Source: JAVBTR01 sp031556065 (GTDB taxonomy: Bacteria; Bacillota; Clostridia; Christensenellales; Aristaeellaceae). Taken from it: 27,824 nt of DNA. The notes under the pieces are model-generated. The model saw only the letters and a program-made list of their open reading frames with translations. It had not been told where the DNA came from and did not search any database. The stretch covers positions 1 through 27,824 of the forward strand of contig JAVBTR010000049.1 of the NCBI GenBank assembly GCA_031556065.1, given 5' to 3'. This document shows positions 21,340-27,824 of this stretch, piece after piece (positions within the stretch are counted from its first letter, which is position 1; each line of letters begins with the position of its first letter). The translations under genes and the position numbers were made by a program.

Positions 21340-22065
21340 TTAAAGCAGGGAGGCTGCTGCCTCATCCACCAGAAAGATCACATTGGGATGGGAACGAAGA
21401 ATGGAGGCCTGGAGCAGGGGGGTTATATCCCCCTGCACAGCACCCTTAATGGCTTCGGCCTTGTCTTCGCCGGTGGCGATCAGTAAAACCTGCTTGGCCT
21501 TCATAATGCTGCCAACCCCCATGCTAATGGCCATTTTCGGCACCTCTGCTTCACAATTGAAAAACCGCCGGTTGGCTTCTATGGTGCTCTGAGTCAGCCT
21601 TACGGGATGGCAGGCATAGGTAAAATGATCGTCCGGCTCGTTAAAGCCAATATGCCCATTGCGGCCAATGCCCAGAATTTGCAGATCGATTCCCCCAGCT
21701 TCTGCGATCTCTGCATCGTAATCTAAGCCCTCTTTCACCAAATCCTGGGCATTTCCATCGGGCACTCGGGTGTTTTCTTTTTTTATATTAATATGATCGA
21801 ACAGTTCCGCCTGCATAAAAGCATGATAGCTGCAGGGATGGGTTTGGGGAATACCCACATATTCGTCTAAATTAAAAGACCGGACACCGGAAAAATCCAC
21901 ACCACCCTGTTTATTGGTTTCAATAAGCGCCTTATAAGTAGGGATGGGGGTAGACCCTGTGGCCAGGCCTAAAATGGCGTTGGGCTTTGTAAGCACCTGG
22001 GCGGTGATCAGCGCGGCGGCAGCATTGGCGCACTGCTGCGCGTTTTTAAAAACATGTACCTGCAT
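21340..22065 (-). CDS. nagB: glucosamine-6-phosphate deaminase
   Basis: The product is 241 residues, normal for the short Gram-positive form without the C-terminal allosteric segment. It converts glucosamine-6-phosphate to fructose-6-phosphate and ammonia, linking amino-sugar breakdown to glycolysis. Signatures are LGLATGSTPIPTY (32-44, phosphate loop), SFNLDEYVG (63-71, catalytic Asp) and GIGRNGHIGFNEP (132-144, catalytic His), with HPVRLTQSTIEANRRFF further on. The ATG has GGAGGGG 6 bases upstream. There is no nagA or PTS gene beside it. The 180 bases shared with gerA contain a perfect inverted repeat. Confidence 0.95.
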   Translation of the reverse strand: MQVHVFKNAQQCANAAAALITAQVLTKPNAILGLATGSTPIPTYKALIETNKQGGVDFSGVRSFNLDEYVGIPQTHPCSYHAFMQAELFDHINIKKENTRVPDGNAQDLVKEGLDYDAEIAEAGGIDLQILGIGRNGHIGFNEPDDHFTYACHPVRLTQSTIEANRRFFNCEAEVPKMAISMGVGSIMKAKQVLLIATGEDKAEAIKGAVQGDITPLLQASILRSHPNVIFLVDEAAASLL

Positions 22066-22156
22066 TTTAAACCCCTCCGATAAGATGTATTATTGATGAA
22101 TGCTTTATTTAAAAGGCTTTACATACAACTTGCCTTAAAGGCATTGTAGCACGAAT

Positions 22157-22178
22157 CCATGGGATTATCAACCCATGG
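22157..22178. promoter_or_regulatory. inverted repeat between nagB and gerA, possible operator
   Basis: CCATGGG (22157-22163), 8-base spacer, CCCATGG (22172-22178). It sits just upstream of the gerA sigma-G-like promoter and about 90 bases upstream of nagB, so it could serve either gene. No regulator is identified. Confidence 0.4.
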
Positions 22179-22179
22179 C

Positions 22180-22209
22180 GCATGAAAATTCCATTTTTGC
22201 CACATACTA
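22180..22209 (+). promoter_or_regulatory. sigma-G-type forespore promoter of gerA-gerB-gerC
   Basis: -35 GCATG (22180-22184), 18-base spacer, -10 CATACTA (22203-22209). This fits the known sigma-G pattern (G-H-A-T-R, 17-18 bases, C-A-T-n-h-T-A). It ends 38 bases before the gerA ATG. Germinant receptor operons are known to be sigma-G dependent, so location and sequence agree. Confidence 0.75.
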
Positions 22210-22246
22210 GGGCGTGCTCAATTAACCTGCAAAAAGGCGGCTGTAT

Positions 22247-23740
22247 ATGGAAACGAACTTTACCGGGCGCATTGCCAAGGATATCAAACAGGTGAAGGAA
22301 ATGCTTCACATGGATGTGAACGTGGACATTAATCTTCGGGAATTTAACTTCCTGAATTTTTCCGCCGCGGTGTTCTATTTGGATGGCATGGTTTCATCCA
22401 ATATGCTGCAGGCCTATGTGGTCAAGCCCTGCCTGGAAGCCAAGGAGCTTTTGCCCCTTACAGGCTCGGCCAAGGAGCTTCTTACAAAAAGCGTGCTGAT
22501 CGCCTCTGCCTTTGAACCGGAGCCCAATATAAGGAAGGCCGCCCAAACCCTGATGGATGGCCAAGTGGTGCTCCTTTGCGATACCATGGATTGCGCGATC
22601 ATTATCGATATTCGGGAATTCGCCAAACGCCCTGTGGGCACGCCCCAGACACAGGAGGTGGTGGTGGGCCAGCATCAGGGGTTCAATGAATCCTTAAGGG
22701 ATAATGTGACGCTGATCCGCCGCCTTGTGCATTCCACCGATTTAATTGGGGAAATGACCACCGTTGGGGTTCGCATACCCACAAGCGTATCCGTAATGTA
22801 TTTAAAGGGCATCGCCCCGGAACCCATGGTGGAGCGCCTTAAGAAGCGCTTAAAAGAAATTGATCTGGATTGCGTGCTTTCTATTGGCATCCTTCAGCAG
22901 CTAATTGAGGATAACCCCCTCTCATTTGTGCCCCAGTCAGCCAGCACTGAACGGCCAGACAGAGCTGCATCGTTTCTCTTGGAGGGGCAGATTGTTCTGG
23001 TGATGGATGGCTCGCCCATCGCCTTAGCCACACCAATCAGCTTTTTCCATTTGTTGCATACCAGCGACGATACCAACATGCGCTGGCAGTATGGGACCTT
23101 TGTCCGCATGATTCGCCTGATCGGGATCTTCATCACCCTTTACCTGCCGGGGATTTTTGTAGCCATGACCATGTACCATTTAGAGGCCCTGCCCCTGCCC
23201 CTGATCGATTCCATTATGCAAAGCCAATCCTCCGTACCCCTTTCCATTTTTATGGAAACGGTTCTAATGCTATTCATGTTCAACCTGATCAATGAGGCAG
23301 GCACCCGGGTACCGGGCATGCTGGGCAGCTCCTTAAGCATTGTGGCCGGGTTGATCCTAGGCCAGGCCGCTGTGGAAGCCAAGCTCATTAACCCGCTTTT
23401 GATTATAGTAGTAGCTACCGCTGGCCTGGGTGGCCATGCGGTTCCCGATTACAGCCTTTCCATCGCCTTTCGTATTCTCCAGCTGTTTCTGGTTCTTTTC
23501 GCTACATTGGGCGGGTTTTACGGGCTTTGCCTGGTTACCGTTATTATGATTTGCGGCCTATGCGGTATGACCAGCTTGGGTGTACCCTATCTGGCGCCTT
23601 TAACTCCCCGCCGTTCCCGCAACCTGGACCTTGTCGTTCGAATGCCCATCTGGCACCAGCGCTATCGCACCTATTTAGCGGACGACACTGCGCAAAACCG
23701 CGCAAAAGGCCGGATGCGAACTTGGGAAAGGAAACGCTGA
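22247..23740 (+). CDS. gerA: spore germination receptor subunit A (GerA family)
   Basis: The product is 497 residues, the usual length. An N-terminal soluble region (about 1-290) includes ESR-like features: CDTMDCAIIIDIREFAKRPV, RDNVTLIRRLVHSTDL and VMYLKGIAPEPMVERLKKRL. Next comes LLEGQIVLVMDGSPIALATP, the family hallmark. The C-terminal half has about five membrane segments (LIGIFITLYLPGIFVAMTMY, SIFMETVLMLFMFNLINEAG, LLIIVVATAGLGGHAV and others). With GerB and GerC it forms a receptor in the spore inner membrane that senses small germinants; the germinant cannot be read from sequence. The gene heads a three-gene operon behind a sigma-G-like promoter, with gerB starting 1 base after its stop. 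Confidence 0.95.
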   Translation: METNFTGRIAKDIKQVKEMLHMDVNVDINLREFNFLNFSAAVFYLDGMVSSNMLQAYVVKPCLEAKELLPLTGSAKELLTKSVLIASAFEPEPNIRKAAQTLMDGQVVLLCDTMDCAIIIDIREFAKRPVGTPQTQEVVVGQHQGFNESLRDNVTLIRRLVHSTDLIGEMTTVGVRIPTSVSVMYLKGIAPEPMVERLKKRLKEIDLDCVLSIGILQQLIEDNPLSFVPQSASTERPDRAASFLLEGQIVLVMDGSPIALATPISFFHLLHTSDDTNMRWQYGTFVRMIRLIGIFITLYLPGIFVAMTMYHLEALPLPLIDSIMQSQSSVPLSIFMETVLMLFMFNLINEAGTRVPGMLGSSLSIVAGLILGQAAVEAKLINPLLIIVVATAGLGGHAVPDYSLSIAFRILQLFLVLFATLGGFYGLCLVTVIMICGLCGMTSLGVPYLAPLTPRRSRNLDLVVRMPIWHQRYRTYLADDTAQNRAKGRMRTWERKR

Positions 23741-23741
23741 T

Positions 23742-24908
23742 ATGTTCATTGAAAACACCATTTCCAAAGCGGCGGCCAAATTCGCAAAACAAACAGGTGC
23801 GCCCATTAACCGTCACGCCATGGCGGTGGAAATCCACCACAACTCCTGCGCCCTGTTATTCTTTTCGCAAATCATGCTTTACAGCACATTGGTTGGCATG
23901 CCCTTGGCCGGCCCTGCCCAATGGTGGCTGACGCTGTTTCAATTTTTTCCCGCGGCAGCGCTGTTTTTCGGCATGCGGCTGGTATTAAAGCTAAACCCGG
24001 GCCAGAACCTCATGGGTGCGTTTGAAAAGAGCCTTGGCAGGGTTGGAACAGCCATTGCTGTAGGCATCTACGGGCTTTTGCTTTTGCTCGATGCCTGGTT
24101 TACCCTTCACGCCCTGACGGATATTGTAGCCGCCTATGTGGTAAAGATGCCGAGCTACTCAATGATTGGCATGGCAGCCGTGGGCACATGCCTGGTGGCT
24201 GTATTAACAGGCGGTACCGATGGTAGCAGCCAAATGGTCTATCTCTTTACAAAGCCTCTGATGCTGTTGCTTTTCATTGCTGTGCTGGCCTCCTTTCAAA
24301 TGGGGGGGCTATCCAACCTGTACCCCTATCTGGGGCCGGGCTCCCAATCTGCTCTCGCTTCGGGCCTGCAAGGCTGCGGGGCCGCGTGGCCAGTGGTTTT
24401 AATGGGTTTTGTACCCCAAGAGCCCAATGCGCCCATGCCCTGGCAAAGCCAGAAGCCCACGGGGTTTAAGTGGCTTCCCTACACCATTCTTTCAGTAATC
24501 TGGCCGCTTTTTAGCTATTGCTTTGTACAGCCCTACGATTCGCTCATGGCTGCCAGCACCTGGAGCGCGCGGATTGTTGGCTTTCTGCGGTCAAGCCCTT
24601 CCAAATTGATATGGGAACTGTTTTTAATTCGCGCCATGCTGGTGTTTACCTGCGGCATATGCAGCAGCGTGAGCTTTTTCAGCTACATTACCAGTGAAGG
24701 GCTTTTAAAAAAAGCCAAGCGAGCCTTTTTAGCCATTGCCTTCAGCGGGGTGCTGATGGTGCTGGCCAATTACCATTACGATTCAATGCTGGATTTGTTC
24801 GCCAAGATTATGCCCTGGCGGTTCCCGGCGGCTCTTTTGCCGCTGCTGGCAGCCACCCTGTTGTCCTTTATCCGCAACCGAAGCCGTATAAAGAAGGTGA
24901 CCGCATGA
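23742..24908 (+). CDS. gerB: spore germination receptor subunit B (GerAB-type permease)
   Basis: The product is 388 residues with about ten hydrophobic segments, in the amino-acid-permease-like fold of GerAB proteins (for example AVGIYGLLLLLDAWFTLHAL, PLMLLLFIAVLASFQMGG, AFLAIAFSGVLMVLANYHY). It is thought to be the germinant-binding, transporter-like subunit in the spore inner membrane. SNLYPYLGPG after the fifth or sixth segment matches the conserved LxPxxxxG turn. The N-terminus carries about 30 polar residues before the first helix, longer than usual. It starts 1 base after gerA and shares ATGA with gerC, so the three are translated together. Confidence 0.9.
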   Translation: MFIENTISKAAAKFAKQTGAPINRHAMAVEIHHNSCALLFFSQIMLYSTLVGMPLAGPAQWWLTLFQFFPAAALFFGMRLVLKLNPGQNLMGAFEKSLGRVGTAIAVGIYGLLLLLDAWFTLHALTDIVAAYVVKMPSYSMIGMAAVGTCLVAVLTGGTDGSSQMVYLFTKPLMLLLFIAVLASFQMGGLSNLYPYLGPGSQSALASGLQGCGAAWPVVLMGFVPQEPNAPMPWQSQKPTGFKWLPYTILSVIWPLFSYCFVQPYDSLMAASTWSARIVGFLRSSPSKLIWELFLIRAMLVFTCGICSSVSFFSYITSEGLLKKAKRAFLAIAFSGVLMVLANYHYDSMLDLFAKIMPWRFPAALLPLLAATLLSFIRNRSRIKKVTA

Positions 24909-26089
24909 AAAAGGGGCTGCTGTTTCTGCTTTTGCTTTTTCTCGCCATGGCACTGTCGGGGTGTGCAGCGATCCAGCTTGAAAACAGGGTGCTGGTGGTA
25001 GGTATGGGGCTGGATTTGGCGGAGGATGGCTGTGTGAAGCTGTCCATCCAGATATCCAACGCCACCCCCAGCCAGGGGGGGCAATCCGGCCAGTCCGACA
25101 GCCAATCCAGCGGCGAAAAGGACCCTAACAAGCAGGAGGGGTATTCCATTATTACTGCGCAGGGGCAGGATTGGTTCGATGTGCTGACAGCCATGCGGGG
25201 CATCTCCACCCATATTTTAAATTTTACACAGCTAAGGGCCATTATCGTATCGGAAAAGCTTAGCCAGGACAAAATGCTTTTCCATGTTCTAAGCGATATC
25301 TATTTAATGCCGCAAATGCGCAGCAATACCTACGTATTGGTGGCCATGGGTGAAGCGCTGGAATTTTTGCAGAACAACAAGCCGGATATTGGCGTCAGTC
25401 TTAGCAAATATTTGGATATTGCCATTTCAAACACCGTCAACAAGGGCTATGCGCCCAACTCCACCATTGGGGAATTGGTGCGGGATAAGGGCAGCGCCGG
25501 GCAAACCGGGGCCGCTCCGGTAATCATGCTGGGGGCCGTGGTAAAAGAGAAAAAAAATGCCCCCGATTCCAAGCGCAACCCCCACGATTTGCTGCCGGAC
25601 AAGCTTACCTCCGAAGGGTCCAGCGCCATTCGCCTTATGGGGGCCGCGGTGACAGACGGGGAAAAGGTGGTAGGCTATTTAACCGGGTATGAGGTGCAGC
25701 TTTTAACCGTTTTAAGAGGCGACGCGGAAGAGGTACTATGCTATACCTCCGGCGGTTCGGTTATCACCCAAACCCGGCGGAAAACCCGCCTGTCCATACA
25801 GTTTGGCTCGCCGGATGTGTTGGTGGCCAAGGTGAGCTTAGTCAGCTTTGCCCAGCCGGGACAAGCAAACCCAGTTACCGAGGTCGCCGACATTTTTAAA
25901 AGAGATCTTACAAAGCTCATCGAAAAGCTACAAAACATGGGCGTGGATTCAATAGGCTTCGGCACTGTTGCCATCAGAGGCTTCGATACCATTTCCCGCT
26001 GGGAAACCTACGATTGGGTGGCAAGCCATTTCACCAGCGCTGATATTCAGATCGAGGTGGAAGTAATGCCCATGCTCAGCATTATATAA
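24905..26089 (+). CDS. gerC: spore germination receptor lipoprotein C (Ger(x)C family)
   Basis: The product is 394 residues. The lipoprotein signal is KKGLLFLLLLFLAMALSGC, with the lipidated Cys at 20. The next segment IQLENRVLVVGMGLDLAEDG (usually E-L-x-x-x-x-x-V-x-x-x-G-I-D) is the family signature. Then come the low-complexity insert GGQSGQSDSQSSGEKDPNKQ and the conserved LNFTQLRAIIVSEKLSQD. C-terminal GerC features include GFGTVAIRGFDT with W-x-x-Y and IQIEVEVMPMLSII (final strand). It anchors on the outer face of the spore inner membrane and is required for the receptor to work. Its ATG overlaps the gerB stop (ATGA). It ends the operon; a composite inverted repeat and a strong terminator follow. 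Confidence 0.95.
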   Translation: MKKGLLFLLLLFLAMALSGCAAIQLENRVLVVGMGLDLAEDGCVKLSIQISNATPSQGGQSGQSDSQSSGEKDPNKQEGYSIITAQGQDWFDVLTAMRGISTHILNFTQLRAIIVSEKLSQDKMLFHVLSDIYLMPQMRSNTYVLVAMGEALEFLQNNKPDIGVSLSKYLDIAISNTVNKGYAPNSTIGELVRDKGSAGQTGAAPVIMLGAVVKEKKNAPDSKRNPHDLLPDKLTSEGSSAIRLMGAAVTDGEKVVGYLTGYEVQLLTVLRGDAEEVLCYTSGGSVITQTRRKTRLSIQFGSPDVLVAKVSLVSFAQPGQANPVTEVADIFKRDLTKLIEKLQNMGVDSIGFGTVAIRGFDTISRWETYDWVASHFTSADIQIEVEVMPMLSII

Positions 26090-26094
26090 AAAAA

Positions 26095-26178
26095 CCGCCG
26101 CGCATTTCCCGCCTCCTAATAAGAAAACATAGAAAATCCAGTAAAATCAATGTTTTCAGAGGCAGGGAAACACGGCAC
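26095..26178. repeat. composite inverted repeat downstream of gerC
   Basis: Nested complementary blocks: TTTCCC with GGGAAA, CCTC with GAGG, and GAAAACAT with ATGTTTTC, broken by short bulges around an AT-rich loop. There is no T-run directly after it. It may be an extended 3'-end hairpin of the ger mRNA or the relic of a small folded element. Confidence 0.6.
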
Positions 26179-26208
26179 GAAGTCAAAAAATCAAATACTG
26201 GTAGGAAC

Positions 26209-26249
26209 AAAGCCCCATAACGGAAAGCGTCACCGTTATGGGGCTTTTT
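26209..26249 (+). terminator. intrinsic terminator of the ger operon region
   Basis: A perfect stem of 13-15 bp (AAAGCCCCATAACGG 26209-26223 with its complement 26233-26247, 9-base loop) closes on TTTTT at 26245-26249. The A-run on the other side makes it potentially two-directional, serving the convergent ATPase gene as well. Confidence 0.9.
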
Positions 26250-26326
26250 ATATAGATGAGCATTACGAAAAAGGATGATGGCAAAATAATATTATCCTTT
26301 TTCATAGGGCAGTTCATGAGGTTGCG

Positions 26327-27544
26327 TTATACAAACGCGCTGGGCACCACAAAATCCTTATCAGATAACGGCAACAGCTTATCGTAATTACAGATGACAC
26401 AGCCATTGCCACGCTTTACATCGGCTATCTTATCCAGCACATCGAAGGAAGTGATATCGCGCTTATTGGGATCAGCATGCTTTTTGATTTCAATCGGAAA
26501 GAGTGTACCGTTTTGATAAATCAGCAGATCAATTTCCTTTTGATCCTTATCACGATAGAAATAGAAAGGGGGTTCCTCGCCAGCATTGGTGTAGCTTTTC
26601 ATAATCTCCATAATGATATAGTTTTCAAAAAATGCGCCTGCCATTGCGCCATGCTCAAGCACATCTGGCGTGTTCCATTTGGTCAGATACGCTGCCAGTC
26701 CAGTATCCATAAAGTAAAGTTTCGGGGTCTTGATGGCACGTTTGACCACATTGTTGTGGAAGGGCTGGAGCAGATATACGATGTTGGATGAGCACAGAAT
26801 AGAAAGCCATCGCTCAACGGTGGGTTGACTTACGCCCACATCGCGTGAAACAGCTGCCATGTTGATGAGACTTCCGACGCTGGCAGCCAGTACCGTCATG
26901 AACCTAAGAAACTTCGCTTCATCTGCAACCTGTGTTAGCTCTCGTACATCACGCTCGATATAGGTTCGGGTATACGCTCCATAATAAAGCTGCCAGTCCA
27001 TATCGGTTGTGTGCATTTCAGGTAAACTCCCACGGTGGATAAGCTCCCATATTCGTTTGTATTCTAATGGCTGAGCATTTGTGCGACGTTCGGTTAAAAA
27101 TTCATCGGTGGGAATGAAGGACTTAGCAAAATCATCCCCCCGCAGCTCACGGGTCGAAAGCCCGAGTAGGTTCAGAATCCCCGCTCGGCCCGCTAATGAT
27201 TCGGAGACATTCTTCATCATCTTAAACTGCTGTGAGCCTGTCATGTAGAACAAGCCCTTCTTTTTGCTTTCGTCGGCCTGCATCTTCACATATGGAAATA
27301 AAGCGGGAGCGTATTGAACCTCGTCAATGATTAATGGTGGTGCATAAGCTTTGAAAAAAGTTCCTGTCTGTTCAATGGCAGATTGCAAAACAAAAGGATC
27401 ATCCAAAGTGACGTAAGGAAGCTCTGGTTTAAGCTGTTTTAGCAAGGTGCTTTTGCCAACCTGGCGTGAGCCTGTGACCAATACCGCAGAAAACAGCTTC
27501 TCTGCTTTGCGGATCGTATCTTCCATGTGACGCTTGATATACAT
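26327..27544 (-). CDS. AAA_14/DUF4143-type ATPase
   Basis: The product is 405 residues. The N-terminal ATPase has Walker A GSRQVGKST (about 25-33) and Walker B LIIDEVQ (about 71-77), then a sensor-like MTGSQQF. The middle has a winged-helix-like segment (SVGSLINMAAVSRDVGVSQP and TVERWLSIL). The C-terminal DUF4143 part holds a PD-(D/E)xK nuclease-like core, KEIDLLIYQNGTLFPIEIKK (D, E and K in order). Proteins of this type are common and scattered in anaerobes. They are often near mobile DNA or toxin-like loci, and their cellular role is unknown. The ATG has GGGAG 9 bases upstream and a consensus sigma-A promoter. It stands alone. Confidence 0.9.
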   Translation of the reverse strand: MYIKRHMEDTIRKAEKLFSAVLVTGSRQVGKSTLLKQLKPELPYVTLDDPFVLQSAIEQTGTFFKAYAPPLIIDEVQYAPALFPYVKMQADESKKKGLFYMTGSQQFKMMKNVSESLAGRAGILNLLGLSTRELRGDDFAKSFIPTDEFLTERRTNAQPLEYKRIWELIHRGSLPEMHTTDMDWQLYYGAYTRTYIERDVRELTQVADEAKFLRFMTVLAASVGSLINMAAVSRDVGVSQPTVERWLSILCSSNIVYLLQPFHNNVVKRAIKTPKLYFMDTGLAAYLTKWNTPDVLEHGAMAGAFFENYIIMEIMKSYTNAGEEPPFYFYRDKDQKEIDLLIYQNGTLFPIEIKKHADPNKRDITSFDVLDKIADVKRGNGCVICNYDKLLPLSDKDFVVPSAFV

Positions 27545-27580
27545 TCGGCTCAGCTCCCGACCAATTTAATATTTGATATT

Positions 27581-27609
27581 ATTATAGCCGAACAGTTGGA
27601 TTATATCAA
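27581..27609 (-). promoter_or_regulatory. sigma-A promoter of the DUF4143 ATPase gene
   Basis: On the minus strand, -35 TTGATA (27604-27609), 17-base spacer, perfect -10 TATAAT (27581-27586). The start codon is at 27544. Confidence 0.8.
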
Positions 27610-27652
27610 GAAATATTCGCGGGAGTGAAAGAGAGATGTATGCAAAGTCTGA

Positions 27653-27823
27653 CCTGCTATAAATTCTTATCTTGCCGATTTAAGTGAACAGGCTATCATC
27701 ACCGCACAGTGCGGCGAAACGGAGGAGTGTTTCAAATATGGGTTTGCGTTGGGAGATTCTTCTGATAATAGAAGTGTACGAGCTGACCTACTTCAAAACA
27801 AACTGTTAAGAGCGGCGCTTTAG
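27653..27823 (+). pseudogene. truncated small protein, C-terminal piece only
   Basis: An open frame after TGA 27650-27652 reaches TAG 27821-27823 and encodes 56 residues, including AQCGETEECFKYGFALG. This ending resembles the C-terminus of small helical Firmicutes proteins (DUF6809-like) in which a final helix contains F-x-x-G-F-x-L-G. No ATG, ribosome binding site or N-terminal part precedes it in frame, so it looks like a gene fragment. The family call is tentative. The rest of 27610-27652 shows nothing recognisable. Confidence 0.4.
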
Positions 27824-27824
27824 A

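Overview
The window looks like a chromosomal piece of an anaerobic, endospore-forming member of Clostridia (Bacillota). The reasons are a complete gerA-gerB-gerC germinant-receptor operon behind a match to the forespore sigma-G promoter, a YhcN/YlaJ-type sporulation lipoprotein, a Spo0E-like small protein, an H-cluster [FeFe] hydrogenase-like protein, strong AGGAGG-type ribosome binding sites and frequent TTG starts. I cannot assign a genus.

Layout. (1) 1-693: the end of a small regulator-like ORF, a Spo0E-like 49-aa protein, a small HTH/coiled-coil protein resembling an IS3 OrfA, and a strong terminator. (2) 771-4935, minus strand: a tight five-gene operon of TSCPD protein, DEAD-box RNA helicase, GNAT acetyltransferase, exported CHAP-type protein and [FeFe] hydrogenase-like protein. 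(3) 5062-6149, plus strand: a beta-propeller-like protein and a DUF378 membrane protein. (4) 6150-6440: a chain of hairpins whose core recurs, inverted, at 16848-16936. (5) 6539-12510, minus strand, visibly AT-richer: a peptide natural-product (RiPP) cassette. It holds a sigma-A promoter, a 56-aa Cys-rich precursor too short for ordinary ORF calling, a radical SAM/SPASM maturase, a TPR plus HExxH metallopeptidase and two ABC exporter half-transporters. (6) 12721-13373: a decayed IS1182-like transposase; a 19-bp identical piece of it also lies at the far border of the cassette. (7) 13562-17541, minus strand: exported, SH3b-repeat, LysM-repeat, membrane and YhcN-like lipoprotein genes (cell envelope/spore). 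(8) murG, a divergent independent phosphoglycerate mutase, an unknown gene divergent from an XRE regulator, and nagB. (9) 22247-26089: gerA, gerB, gerC, then a composite inverted repeat and a terminator. (10) An ATPase of the AAA_14/DUF4143 type, then a truncated small gene at the right edge.

The most unusual signal is in the RiPP cassette. The maturase frame is intact except for one in-frame TGA exactly where the first cysteine of the radical SAM CxxxCxxC motif belongs. The precursor sits upstream in that same reading frame, separated only by its own TGA. This may be a point nonsense mutation that killed the pathway, a sequencing error, or selenocysteine recoding; the sequence alone does not decide. 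A second signal is two families of intergenic multi-hairpin elements, mostly at the 3' ends of genes, whose copies differ by paired substitutions that keep the stems.
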